A stretch of 64,000 nt of DNA from Candidatus Gastranaerophilales bacterium HUM_9 (GTDB lineage: Bacteria; Cyanobacteriota; Vampirovibrionia; Gastranaerophilales; Gastranaerophilaceae): contig DABG01000009.1 in assembly GCA_002103075.1 (NCBI GenBank), forward strand, positions 62,001-126,000. Direction: 5' to 3'. The translations under genes were made by a program, and so were the position numbers. Positions 8,997-17,430 of the stretch are shown here, one piece after another (position 1 is the stretch's first letter; the number at the start of each line of letters is the position of its first letter). The notes beneath the pieces were generated by a model. That model searched no databases. It saw only the letters and a program-made list of their open reading frames with translations, and was not told the DNA's origin.

Positions 8997-9143
8997 AGCG
9001 GGATTTAAGAAAACTTTTTAGTTGATTAAGTAAGATTTACAAATAATTATATCAAACCTTTTTAGGAATTAAGTTGAAACTTCTTTGAAATTCATATTCT
9101 CAATTAAAACGGACGGGTGACTTGCCAACACTCGTCCGTTTTT
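8997..9143 (+). ncRNA. Candidate small RNA, tandem copy B
   Basis: This is the second copy of the candidate RNA, with the same internal sequence and terminal hairpin as copy A. It ends directly against the stop codon of the convergent rlmD gene (9148), so its terminator may also serve that gene. No protein-coding frame is credible. Confidence 0.6.
9107..9143 (+). terminator. Intrinsic terminator of sRNA copy B
   Basis: It has the same 13-bp stem and 9-nt loop as copy A, followed by TTTTT. It lies a few bases from the end of rlmD and could act on both strands. Confidence 0.78.
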
Positions 9144-9147
9144 ACGT

Positions 9148-10506
9148 TTATACATTTTCTACATCAATTATTGCAACTGTTTCGATATGCGTTGTATGAC
9201 AAAACATGTCAAACGGTTTCAATGATAGAATTTCAGCACCTTTTTCTTTTAAATATTTCAAATCCCTAGCTAGTGTTGCAGGATTACAACTTACATAAAC
9301 AATCTTTGATTTTGTCAATTTTAAAGCATAATCCAAACTTTCCGGAGTACAACCTTTTCTAGGTGGGTCAAGAATAGTAACATCATAATCTTTTTTATGT
9401 TCCTCTAACTCTTTTTCAAAGAATTCAGAACAGTCCGAATTGTATATATAAATATTTTCTATATTATTTTCTTTCTTTAAAGTCTTAGCTAATTTTACAG
9501 ACTCAACATTTTCTTCAACCGTAACAACACTTTTCGCAACACTTGATAAACTCAAACCAAATGCTGAAATACCTGCATATGCATCTAACAAAACAGGCTC
9601 ATCGAAATTATCAGAAATATAATTTTTTACATAGTTAAAAATATTGTTTGCACTCTCTGGATTAACCTGAAAGAAAGTATTTGCACCAATCTTAAAAACA
9701 GTATCACACAATTTTTCTTTAATATATTCTTTTCCTATAACTGATTTTGTATCATTCGACATAATCAAATTAGTCTTTTGAGGATTAAAGTTCAAAGAAA
9801 CTCCAACAACTGACTCAAAATTTTCAAACAAAACCTCAGCAAAAGTTCTTATATCTTTTGTTTCATTTTCTTTATTTACAACCAACACAACCAGTTGCCT
9901 ATTCTCAAGCACAGAAGATCTTATAACAACATGTCTTAACAAACCCTTATGAGTTTTTTCATTATATCCATCAACACAATATTTAGAAGCATTTTCTCTA
10001 ATAAATTCTATTATCTCGTCACAAATTTTTGGTTGAATAGGACAATATTTTATATTAACTAAATCGTGTGATTTAGGTTTAAAATAGCCTGCCAACAAAC
10101 GTTTTGAAACAGAAGTTTGTCTAATTGGATACTGTATCTTGTGTCTAAATTCTTTAATCTGTGGACTTGGTTCAACCTCTTTTACTTCAACCTCTAGTCC
10201 TCTCATAACATCTTCAACAATCTGACGTTTTATAACAAGTTGTTTTTTATAATCAATGTGTTGTAGTTGACACGCACCGCAAACTTTATGCATTGGACAA
10301 AACGGTTTTACTCTATATGGTGATGAATTAATTATTTCTTTTACCTTAGCGATATAATAAGATTTGTGTTTTTTAACAATCTCAACTCTACACTCGTCAT
10401 CAGGACAAACTTCATCGTCAACAAAAATAACAGCCCCCTCATAACGAGCAATTCCTTGAGCGTTTGAAGCTAATTTTTCAATTTTTACAGTTATTTCTTT
10501 TTCCAT
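9148..10506 (-). CDS. rlmD: RlmD/RumA-type 23S rRNA (uracil-5-)-methyltransferase
   Basis: This SAM-dependent enzyme methylates a uracil in 23S rRNA. The order is an N-terminal TRAM domain (EITVKIEKLASNAQGIARYE), an Fe-S cysteine cluster (FCPMHKVCGACQLQHIDYKK), and a C-terminal Rossmann methyltransferase with LLDAYAGISAFGLSL, ILDPPRKGC and the nucleophile motif YVSCNPATLARDL. The frame can start at a GTG at 10524, but the ATG at 10506 begins right at the TRAM domain and follows GGAG. It is the last gene of the ribF-fmt-like-rlmD run. RlmD versus another member of the RumA family cannot be settled by eye. Confidence 0.88.
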   Translation of the reverse strand: MEKEITVKIEKLASNAQGIARYEGAVIFVDDEVCPDDECRVEIVKKHKSYYIAKVKEIINSSPYRVKPFCPMHKVCGACQLQHIDYKKQLVIKRQIVEDVMRGLEVEVKEVEPSPQIKEFRHKIQYPIRQTSVSKRLLAGYFKPKSHDLVNIKYCPIQPKICDEIIEFIRENASKYCVDGYNEKTHKGLLRHVVIRSSVLENRQLVVLVVNKENETKDIRTFAEVLFENFESVVGVSLNFNPQKTNLIMSNDTKSVIGKEYIKEKLCDTVFKIGANTFFQVNPESANNIFNYVKNYISDNFDEPVLLDAYAGISAFGLSLSSVAKSVVTVEENVESVKLAKTLKKENNIENIYIYNSDCSEFFEKELEEHKKDYDVTILDPPRKGCTPESLDYALKLTKSKIVYVSCNPATLARDLKYLKEKGAEILSLKPFDMFCHTTHIETVAIIDVENV

Positions 10507-10523
10507 TGCATTCACAAGCTCCA

Positions 10524-11495
10524 CTACTTTTTCATTTCCTCATTAAGCATATCGCCAACCGACACAAATCGTTTTATATAACCTTTTGTCAAAAAACGTC
10601 TGTATGTACCGTATAAATTAACCCCAGACATCTTCAAGAGTTTCTTATTCCCACAAAGCACAGTAATACTTTTATCTTTATAATCCGTTGCAACAACAGA
10701 ACCAACAGAGGCATCAATTTCTGTATCAATTACAACAACTCTATAAGGGTTTGGATAAAATATTGCATTCTTATAATAAAAATACGTTCTTCCCCAAGGA
10801 TAAATAGATTTTATCTTTGCAAGAATATTTTCAGCTTCATCATTAAAATCCAAATCAGAGTCAAAATCATTCGAATAATAAGTGGCACAATCTTCTTTTT
10901 GTTCTATAGGAAAAACTACATCTTCGTCCATTTTTTGAAGAAGTTCACAAATTGCCCCTCTTGCTTTCAACGTAATTTTTGTTTTCAATTCTTTTCCCGT
11001 ATCACAAGAGTCAATTTCGACCTCTCTTGAATCAAGTATCGCACCAGTATCAAACCCCGCATCAACAAGATGAATAGTCACCCCAGACTTTTTCTCTCTA
11101 TTTTTTATCACTTGTACATAAGGATTAGGACCTCTATACTTTGGCAACAATGATGGGTGAACATTTATAGTCGCAATCTTTGGGATATCAAATGTTTTTT
11201 TATCTATTTTTTCACTCCAAGATGCAACAATCATAATATCTGGATTTAATTTTAAAAGTTTTTTTCTAAAATCTTCAGAATTAACACTATTTGATTTAAT
11301 CTCTGGTAATCTATAGCTCTTTATATAGTTATATTCTTGTTCTGGGCTAATCATATCTTTAAACCATAAAACAGGTTTAGACAATTTAATTCTATCATGC
11401 CTGAATACCCCAACAATTTTTGAACCAGAATCAAGCGTTCCGGCTATCACATTAGAAAGCATTTCACCATATCCAATAATCACCACTTTAAGCAT
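10524..11495 (-). CDS. fmt: Formyltransferase, methionyl-tRNA formyltransferase-like
   Basis: The N-terminal half is a formyltransferase fold with catalytic residues Asn, His and Asp visible in TINVHPSLLPKYRGPNPYVQ and LVDAGFDTGAIL. The C-terminal part (ATYYSNDFDSDLDFNDEAEN through IYPWGRTYF) aligns in pattern with the Fmt C-terminal domain, which positions initiator tRNA. At 323 residues the length fits Fmt. It would formylate Met-tRNA for initiation. The core is somewhat diverged and no def gene is adjacent, so a sugar-formyltransferase role is not excluded. The ATG at 11495 follows AAAGGA and overlaps the ribF stop by 8 nt. Confidence 0.75.
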   Translation of the reverse strand: MLKVVIIGYGEMLSNVIAGTLDSGSKIVGVFRHDRIKLSKPVLWFKDMISPEQEYNYIKSYRLPEIKSNSVNSEDFRKKLLKLNPDIMIVASWSEKIDKKTFDIPKIATINVHPSLLPKYRGPNPYVQVIKNREKKSGVTIHLVDAGFDTGAILDSREVEIDSCDTGKELKTKITLKARGAICELLQKMDEDVVFPIEQKEDCATYYSNDFDSDLDFNDEAENILAKIKSIYPWGRTYFYYKNAIFYPNPYRVVVIDTEIDASVGSVVATDYKDKSITVLCGNKKLLKMSGVNLYGTYRRFLTKGYIKRFVSVGDMLNEEMKK

Positions 11496-12384
11496 TTTTG
11501 ATATCCTTTTCAATTTGTGATTTTAATTCTTCAATAGAACCAAATTTTCGTTCTTCTCTTATCCATTTTAGCAGATTTATTTTAACAGGTTTATTGTAAA
11601 CATTTTTATTAAAGTTGAAAATGTGAACCTCAGCAATTGGAGTTTTTTTAACTCTTTCAATAGTTGGCTTAATTCCAAAATTCATAATTCCTTTGTAACA
11701 AGAATTATCTATTTCTACAGTTACAGAATAAACTCCAAACGGCAACTTTATCTTTTGTTCAGGATATTCAATATTTATAGTGGGAAAGCCTATTGTTCTA
11801 CCGAGTTTTTGTCCTGTTTTAACTATACCTTCTATAGAATATGGTCTATGCAGAAGTTTATTTGCAATTTCAATGTCGCCTTTTGAAAGCAAACCACGTA
11901 TTCTTGTAGAACTAACAACCTCGTTTTCATATTTAATTGGCGGAATTTGCACATAGTTATAACCATATTTTGTTGCAAATTCCGCCAACATTTCAGGTGT
12001 ACCAAGTTTATTTTTACCAAAGGTATGATTAAACCCTGTAAAAATATATTTTGGGTTCAAGTACTCAACAATCTTTTTTTCTAGATAATCTTGAGCTGAA
12101 AGGTTCATTAGTTCTTCATCGAACTCAAGTTCAAAAAGATAATCTACACCTAAGTTTTCAATTAGTTTTTCTTTTTCAGAATTAGTTGAAATATATTCAA
12201 CATGTTCTATAAAGTTTTCAGCAGGACTTTTTTTAAATGTTACAAGTACTGATTGCAAGTCGTTTTCTTTAGCAGTCTTAACAAGCTCTGATATCAATTT
12301 TTGATGTCCTATATGTACTCCATCAAAAAAACCTAAACCAACCGCTGTATTATCTAAATATTTTAACTCCTTACATATTTTCAT
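11488..12384 (-). CDS. ribF: Bifunctional riboflavin kinase / FAD synthetase
   Basis: RibF phosphorylates riboflavin to FMN and adenylates it to FAD. The N-terminal FAD synthetase nucleotidyltransferase domain shows GLGFFDGVHIGHQKLI, FTGFNHTFGKNKLGTPE and VSSTRIR. The C-terminal flavokinase domain shows TGQKLGRTIGFPTINIEYP and the FGVYSV strand. The 298-residue length is standard. It heads a three-gene overlapping operon. There is no Shine-Dalgarno before the ATG; instead TATAAT (12396-12391, minus strand) lies 6 nt upstream, so a leaderless start is likely. Confidence 0.95.
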   Translation of the reverse strand: MKICKELKYLDNTAVGLGFFDGVHIGHQKLISELVKTAKENDLQSVLVTFKKSPAENFIEHVEYISTNSEKEKLIENLGVDYLFELEFDEELMNLSAQDYLEKKIVEYLNPKYIFTGFNHTFGKNKLGTPEMLAEFATKYGYNYVQIPPIKYENEVVSSTRIRGLLSKGDIEIANKLLHRPYSIEGIVKTGQKLGRTIGFPTINIEYPEQKIKLPFGVYSVTVEIDNSCYKGIMNFGIKPTIERVKKTPIAEVHIFNFNKNVYNKPVKINLLKWIREERKFGSIEELKSQIEKDIKNA

Positions 12385-12390
12385 ACATTG

Positions 12391-12396
12391 ATTATA
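12391..12396 (-). promoter_or_regulatory. -10 box 6 nt before ribF ATG (leaderless start candidate)
   Basis: TATAAT on the minus strand is followed by CAATGT and then the ATG at 12384. There is no ribosome binding site in between. A weak GTGTAA lies 17 bp further upstream. Confidence 0.5.
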
Positions 12397-12418
12397 TTAC
12401 ATATATGGAAATATTACA

Positions 12419-12859
12419 CTATCTAATATCTTTTGCAACCAATGAGGTTATATCATCTCCACCTAAGAAAACAACACTTTTTGCAAACACATAATCATAA
12501 TTATTTTTCTTTGCACTTTCTGCAATTTGGTTGTTCAAACGGCATTCAATAGCAGACAATTTTCTAGAATACTCTCTATCAATTGCTTCTTTTTTAGAAT
12601 TGAATTCAGAAGTATATTTATCTTGCAACTGAATAATCTTTTGAGGATCATTTTCTTTTGAGATAGCATTTTGAGCATCTGTTACAATTCTATCCAAACA
12701 ATCCATTTGATTAGAACGTTCATTCTTTAAGGCTCTTACTTCTGATGAGTTATTTACAATTGTTTGAATATCAACAACCCCTATTTTTTCAGCGGCAAAC
12801 CCTACTTGAGAAAACATCAAGACACAACATAACACCATTACAAACTTTATTTTATCCAT
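12419..12859 (-). CDS. OmpH/Skp-family periplasmic protein
   Basis: OmpH/Skp proteins are periplasmic chaperones for outer-membrane proteins. The 146 residues begin with a signal peptide (basic MDKIK, hydrophobic FVMVLCCVLMFSQVGFA, cleavage near AA-EK). This is followed by the family's opening strand, KIGVVDIQTIVNNSSEVRAL, and a long charged coiled coil in the middle. It ends with a short strand segment containing VFAKSVVFLGG and DITSLVAK. The start has AAAGGAA upstream. It lies just upstream of ribF in the same orientation. It implies a double-membrane envelope. Confidence 0.85.
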   Translation of the reverse strand: MDKIKFVMVLCCVLMFSQVGFAAEKIGVVDIQTIVNNSSEVRALKNERSNQMDCLDRIVTDAQNAISKENDPQKIIQLQDKYTSEFNSKKEAIDREYSRKLSAIECRLNNQIAESAKKNNYDYVFAKSVVFLGGDDITSLVAKDIR

Positions 12860-13029
12860 TGCAAATTCCTTTCTTACACTCTACTTAATAATAAGATTTC
12901 TTTCGTTAAAAATAATTCAACAATTGGTAAAAAATAGGATTATTCAAATCTTATTTAAATTTTGATAATTAACTATATTGTGAATAACAATAATTTATGC
13001 TATACTAAACTCAAGAAGGGAACTAAAAA

Positions 13030-13902
13030 ATGACAAATATAGTTATTTATTCAAATGATAGAGATACAGCACTAAAATCTATATTAGAAACCATTGACGA
13101 AGTATCTGTAAGAGTTGAAAGTCCTGCAATTATGAGAGAACACTCAATGCTTAACCCATCTTTAATCGTGGTTGAGCCATTTGACGACTTGAACAATGTC
13201 TTAATGACTACAAAGTTCGTTTGTCCAATCTTGTTTGTAGGTCCAAGATTCAATTCAATCGTTAGAGCAGAAGGTTACGATTTTATCTCAACTCCTGTAA
13301 ACGAAGATGAACTTCGTGTTAGAGCGAATGCTTTATTAAAAATTTCATACTATAAAAATAGAATGAACGAAGTTAGTACAACTGATGAACTAACAGGACT
13401 TCACAACAGAAAATATTTACAAGAAGCTCTTGAAGCAGAAATTTCTCGTGCAAGACGTTACAAAACAAAAGTTTCTTGTATCTTGTTTGACCTTGACTTT
13501 TTCAAGGCTGTAAACGATATTTACGGTTACGAATGGGGTGATATCTTACTTAGAAACATTGCTGGTAAACTTGACGTTTCTGCAAGAAAAGAAGATATCG
13601 TTACACGTTACGGCGATGAAGAATTCTTGTTAATTCTACCTAATACTTCTGAAGACAATGCATTTATCTTTGCTGAACGTTTCAGACGTGAAGTAGAAAA
13701 AATGGAATTCATTCCTGCTGGTGAAGAAGAACGTCACCCAGTAACTATTTCTGGCGGTATTGCTACTTATCCTTGCTTAGAAAATGTTACAGAAGACGCA
13801 AACACTCTTATTCGTTATGCAGAACACGCTTTGTATAATGCAAAACACAGAGGTCGTAACAAAATTGTTCAATTCTCTCAAATAAACCTAGAATATAACT
13901 AA
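13030..13902 (+). CDS. GGDEF-domain protein with pseudo-receiver, GDEEF active site
   Basis: The C-terminal half is a diguanylate cyclase domain: TDELTGLHNRKYL, FDLDFFKAVNDIYG, YEWGD and a late GGIATYP. The signature loop reads GDEEF (residues 195-199) where active enzymes have GG(D/E)EF, so the second glycine is an Asp. The inhibitory RxxD site is intact as RKED (186-189), five residues before the loop. The N-terminal 110 residues resemble a response-regulator receiver, but the phosphorylated Asp position reads VVEPFDD. It may therefore be a weak cyclase or a c-di-GMP sensor. It has a ribosome binding site and a TATACT -10. Confidence 0.85.
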   Translation: MTNIVIYSNDRDTALKSILETIDEVSVRVESPAIMREHSMLNPSLIVVEPFDDLNNVLMTTKFVCPILFVGPRFNSIVRAEGYDFISTPVNEDELRVRANALLKISYYKNRMNEVSTTDELTGLHNRKYLQEALEAEISRARRYKTKVSCILFDLDFFKAVNDIYGYEWGDILLRNIAGKLDVSARKEDIVTRYGDEEFLLILPNTSEDNAFIFAERFRREVEKMEFIPAGEEERHPVTISGGIATYPCLENVTEDANTLIRYAEHALYNAKHRGRNKIVQFSQINLEYN

Positions 13903-13924
13903 TAAGAATTGAACAAAAACATTT

Positions 13925-14962
13925 TTAGAACTTGCTGAGAACATCAGCAAGTTTTTTTATTTTTTTTAATGACGTTCCAACTCCACACAATAACATGGTT
14001 GATTTTGAATTAGTTTTTTCATCTTCAATATTGTATTTATCAAACAATATTTTAGAAAGTTCTTCCCCAGTCAAACCTTCTTTTTTTATAAGTATTTTGG
14101 TAATATCATCTCCGTAAAACTCAACATTCTTACAATTTGCTCTTAATTCGATCAACTCATTTAATAATTTTTCAACAACATTCATTCCTCTTTTTGAATT
14201 CAAGAACAATATATTCTTTTCAATTGTCGCTAATATAGGATACGATGGTGACGTTGTTGAAATTTTATCTAAAGCTGGTTGTAAATCAATATCAACATTT
14301 GAATGAATTAATGCCGTAGGATTAAGCCCCCCAGCTGTTTTGTGCAAAGATTGCACAACGACATCAGCATACTTAATAGCAGTTTCAGGTAATTTTTCAG
14401 AAAACGGATACAAGGCTCCGTGTGCTTCATCTACGATTAAGTATGTTCCATATTTTTTACAAACTTCTTTTAGAGATTTTATATCAGATACAATCCCCTC
14501 ATAAGATGGTGAAGTTACAATAACAACCTTAATTTTATCGTTTTTCAAATAGTTTTCTAAATCAGATGGAAGAAGAGCTTCCGGAATATCCCATTCTTCA
14601 TTTTGATTTAATTTATAATAAACGGGAACTCCACCAGCTAATTCAACTGCATTCTTATGACATCTATGAGAATTTTCCCAAACAAGAACTTTTTCGTCCT
14701 TATTAACAAGAGCCAAAACTGCCGTAATAATTCCTGAAGATGAACCATTTGTAAGATACAAAGTTTGTTTTGTACCATAAATTTTTGCAGCCATTTTTTG
14801 TGACTCTAAAAGGACTTCTTCTGGACAATGTGCTTCTGTTTCTGAAATATCATATTTATAAAATTGCCTGAATTTATTAAAAATACAAAATCGTTGAGCA
14901 TGCGAAGGTGTCGTAAACAACAATTTTGTATTCTTTTTCCTATATAAATCTTTAAATAACAT
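13925..14962 (-). CDS. PLP-dependent Orn/Lys/Arg decarboxylase-fold enzyme (short form)
   Basis: The sequence matches the major domain of basic amino-acid decarboxylases: an early PSHAQRF, LYLTNGSSSGIITAVLAL, WENSHRCHKNAVELAGG, the PLP-binding VDEAHGA (Asp178, His181) and the Schiff-base Lys208 in QSLHKTAGGLNPTALI. At 345 residues it lacks most of the C-terminal domain of full-length enzymes (over 450 residues). Substrate preference cannot be read, and an aminotransferase-like role is also possible. The PilZ gene lies 2 nt upstream in the same direction, so the two may be co-transcribed. Confidence 0.8.
   Translation of the reverse strand: MLFKDLYRKKNTKLLFTTPSHAQRFCIFNKFRQFYKYDISETEAHCPEEVLLESQKMAAKIYGTKQTLYLTNGSSSGIITAVLALVNKDEKVLVWENSHRCHKNAVELAGGVPVYYKLNQNEEWDIPEALLPSDLENYLKNDKIKVVIVTSPSYEGIVSDIKSLKEVCKKYGTYLIVDEAHGALYPFSEKLPETAIKYADVVVQSLHKTAGGLNPTALIHSNVDIDLQPALDKISTTSPSYPILATIEKNILFLNSKRGMNVVEKLLNELIELRANCKNVEFYGDDITKILIKKEGLTGEELSKILFDKYNIEDEKTNSKSTMLLCGVGTSLKKIKKLADVLSKF
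13929..13959 (+). terminator. Intrinsic terminator of the GGDEF gene
   Basis: AACTTGCTGA pairs with TCAGCAAGTT around a 5-nt loop, followed by a T-rich tract. The hairpin lies inside the last codons of the convergent gene at 13925-14962, so that coding end doubles as a terminator. Confidence 0.8.
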
Positions 14963-14964
14963 AA

Positions 14965-15555
14965 TTACTTGTTAGAAGTTTCCATACTCTTTTTCATACA
15001 GAAATGTACAAGTGACATCTTATCAACATTACTCAAATTAGTAAATTGACCAGAAATAATATATTCACCTGCATTATTCTTTTCCATTCTTATCAATTGA
15101 TATTTACAATTAATTTCAATTTCATCATTCAACTTTATACAAACTCTATAAGCATATTCCATATTGATATTTTCAGTTGTTTTCAACTTCATACCACCTG
15201 CTGACAAGTCTAATGCTTGAACATGATGAACTATATCGTTATAAGTAAGTTCTAAGTTTTCTAAGAAATCAATACGTGTAAACTTACGTCTTTGTAAAAA
15301 TCTGTGTTTCTTTGGATTAGCAATAGAAACAACGTTCCCTTTTACATCTTTAATATAAGATTCAAAATATAAATAACCGTTATCTGTCAAAGAATAAAAG
15401 TCACATACGTTTTGTTTCAACATACCACGGGGAACATATTTCAACTGCATTGAAAAGCCTTCTAATGAAACATCTGTAACTTTTCCCTTGTTTGTATCTT
15501 TAAAATCGTGAGGAATAATTGTAACGATTTGATCTTTTTTAATTAGTTCACGCAT
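14965..15555 (-). CDS. PilZ-domain c-di-GMP-binding protein (YcgR-like)
   Basis: PilZ proteins bind c-di-GMP and transmit it to motility or surface machinery. The C-terminal domain has the two binding motifs: an Arg-rich LQRRKFTRIDF (RxxxR) and LDLSAGGMKLKT (DxSxxG). The N-terminal 95 residues form a beta-rich YcgR-type domain. The product is 196 residues. The reading frame continues 210 nt upstream, but the ATG at 15555 has a GGGA ribosome binding site and starts at the folded domain. The GGDEF protein encoded 1 kb away could supply or sense the same messenger. Confidence 0.85.
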   Translation of the reverse strand: MRELIKKDQIVTIIPHDFKDTNKGKVTDVSLEGFSMQLKYVPRGMLKQNVCDFYSLTDNGYLYFESYIKDVKGNVVSIANPKKHRFLQRRKFTRIDFLENLELTYNDIVHHVQALDLSAGGMKLKTTENINMEYAYRVCIKLNDEIEINCKYQLIRMEKNNAGEYIISGQFTNLSNVDKMSLVHFCMKKSMETSNK

Positions 15556-15680
15556 TATTTTTCCCTTATTTATTCTCTGTAGTTTATTATAAAACAATCT
15601 TATCATATATTTATCAATAAATAAAGTTTCAAACACTTCATAACTTGAATAAACCAAAAAAACCATGCTATTATGGGGAT

Positions 15681-16622
15681 ATGGATAATGAGATAGAAGA
15701 ATTACAGGCAATACTAAGAGATGACCCATATAACTTTCAAGCAAGAAGAACCCTTTCTCTTGCACTTCTTGATAATGGTTTTAATCTAGAAGCAAAGAAA
15801 AATCTTTTATATCTCGTGAGAACATTTCCTGATAATGCAGAATTACACTACAATTTAGGAATTGCTTGTGAGAAATTGGGCGAATTTGAACACGCAGAAA
15901 GAGCTTATCTAAAGGCAATAGAACTATCTCCAGAAACAGATTTTTATTACAATCTTGGACTAACATATATTGAAATGAAAGAGTTTTCAAAAGCCATCGT
16001 TCCTCTAAAACACGTTATTGATGTTGAACCAGATGACGCAAACACAAACTTCAACATAGGACTTTGTTTTTACAACATAGAAGAATATGAAGTTGCAATT
16101 GATTATTTCAAAAAAGCTATCGAACTCAACAAGGAAGATGTTTTTGCCCATTTCTATCTTGCAAATATACTTAAATATCTTGGACAATATGACCTTGCAA
16201 TAAACGAATATCAAACAGTTATTGGAATTATTCCAGATTACAGCTGGGCATATTTTAACCTTGGTCAAATTGCTTATGAACTCGGTGAAACAGAATCAGC
16301 ATTACAATATCTTCAAAAAACACTTCAATACAACCCTAAAGATACTGAAGCTATAAAAATAATTGTACAAATTTATACAAAACAAGAACGCTACACAGAA
16401 GCTCTTGATACGCTTCAAGCCGGTTTGGAGGCAAACGTTAATAACGGCGACTTATTTTATCTGTCGTCAAGAGTGTTTAAACTTATGGGCAACGAAGAAA
16501 ACTCATATCTTGCACTGCAACAAGCTGTATTAAGCAGAGATACTTTGACCTTTGATTTTGATAAAATCAACGATATCTACAAAATTTTAACAGCTAAAAG
16601 AACTACAAATGAGCAAAAATAA
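15681..16622 (+). CDS. Tetratricopeptide-repeat protein
   Basis: At least seven 34-residue TPR units run along the protein, with typical helix patterns such as AELHYNLGIACEKLGEFEHA, FYYNLGLTYIEMKEFSKAI and WAYFNLGQIAYELGETESAL. TPRs mediate protein-protein contact; no catalytic domain or signal peptide is present and the partner is unknown. The start is taken as the ATG at 15681, preceded by an extended -10 (TGCTATTAT) ending 6 nt upstream and by GGGG. The frame could extend to a TTG at 15645, which has less support. Its 3' end overlaps the convergent prmC by 20 nt. Confidence 0.85.
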   Translation: MDNEIEELQAILRDDPYNFQARRTLSLALLDNGFNLEAKKNLLYLVRTFPDNAELHYNLGIACEKLGEFEHAERAYLKAIELSPETDFYYNLGLTYIEMKEFSKAIVPLKHVIDVEPDDANTNFNIGLCFYNIEEYEVAIDYFKKAIELNKEDVFAHFYLANILKYLGQYDLAINEYQTVIGIIPDYSWAYFNLGQIAYELGETESALQYLQKTLQYNPKDTEAIKIIVQIYTKQERYTEALDTLQAGLEANVNNGDLFYLSSRVFKLMGNEENSYLALQQAVLSRDTLTFDFDKINDIYKILTAKRTTNEQK

Positions 16623-17430
16623 TTCTATCTATCCCCGCAAAATCTTTTTCTATTGAAATGTTTTTAAACCCACATTTTTCAAAATAAGATTTTACAATTT
16701 CTGATTGGTTTATTCCTAATTCAAATATAATAAAACCGTTTGTCTTTAAATATTTACTAGAGTTTTCTACAATTTTTTTGTAAAACCCTGTTCCATCACC
16801 CTCTGCAAACAAAGCTAATTCTGGTTCAAAAGTTACTTCTTTTTGTAATTCTGTGCCAGTGGGGATATATGGAGGATTTGATATAATCATATCAAACCTA
16901 TCTATTCTTGCCTTATCAATATTTTCAAACAAATCAGATTTAATAAATTCTACATTTTTCAAATTCAACCTTTTAGCATTTTCTTTAGCAATTTCTAAAG
17001 CATTTTTTGAAACATCAACAGATACAACATCTACACCGCCATTTTTTGATAAAGAACATGCTATACACCCAGAACCTGAACCTATATCAAGAACTGATTT
17101 CAACCCATATTCATTAATTATATCAATTGCTTTTGTAACCACTAATTCGGTTTCATCTCTTGGGATAAGAACATCTTTTGTAACTTTGTAATAATCGCCC
17201 ATAAAAAACGCTTGACCAATTATGTATTGAATAGGCATTTTTGTTTTTGCTCTTAATTTTGCTTTTTCTTCAACAATTTTCAATTTTTCATAGTCCAAAG
17301 GTCGACCCATGACAATATCCATAGCTGTATAATTACAAAAATGTTCTATCAACATTTTTACTTCTATAGTAGCTTCTCTTGGCTCTATTCCACTATTCGT
17401 TAAAATTTCTACAATCTGTTGAATGCTCAT
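16603..17430 (-). CDS. prmC: PrmC (HemK): peptide chain release factor glutamine methyltransferase
   Basis: PrmC methylates the Gln of the GGQ motif in release factors RF1/RF2. The SAM fold shows SVLDIGSGSGCIACSLS and the hallmark catalytic SNPPYIP motif, with an N-terminal helical release-factor-binding domain. The 275-residue length is standard. The ATG at 17430 follows AGGA; it lies inside the end of the upstream gene (38-nt overlap), so translation is coupled. This is the third gene of a small operon headed by the 67-residue protein at 18109. Confidence 0.93.
   Translation of the reverse strand: MSIQQIVEILTNSGIEPREATIEVKMLIEHFCNYTAMDIVMGRPLDYEKLKIVEEKAKLRAKTKMPIQYIIGQAFFMGDYYKVTKDVLIPRDETELVVTKAIDIINEYGLKSVLDIGSGSGCIACSLSKNGGVDVVSVDVSKNALEIAKENAKRLNLKNVEFIKSDLFENIDKARIDRFDMIISNPPYIPTGTELQKEVTFEPELALFAEGDGTGFYKKIVENSSKYLKTNGFIIFELGINQSEIVKSYFEKCGFKNISIEKDFAGIDRIIFAHL

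Larger units (their letters stand above)
8618..9147 (+). repeat. Tandem direct repeat (two units about 308 bp apart)
   Basis: The 598-nt gap between rlmD and manC is filled largely by two direct copies, approximately 8618-8845 and 8926-9147. From GTAAGCGGG to the terminal hairpin the copies differ at only about two positions. The upstream parts, including the CAATTT-N12-ATACTTTATATA motif, are more diverged. The only features seen in the gap are these two apparent transcription units, promoter-like motif to terminator, with no open frame preceded by a ribosome binding site. Confidence 0.85.

Noticed and set aside
8618..9147. Two repeats considered as an insertion sequence or CRISPR remnant
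   Set aside because: There are only two copies, no terminal inverted repeats or transposase, and each ends in an intrinsic terminator after a promoter-like motif.
15556..15765. 70-residue N-terminal extension of the PilZ protein
   Set aside because: It has no ribosome binding site and overlaps the divergent TPR gene. The ATG at 15555 has a well-placed GGGA.
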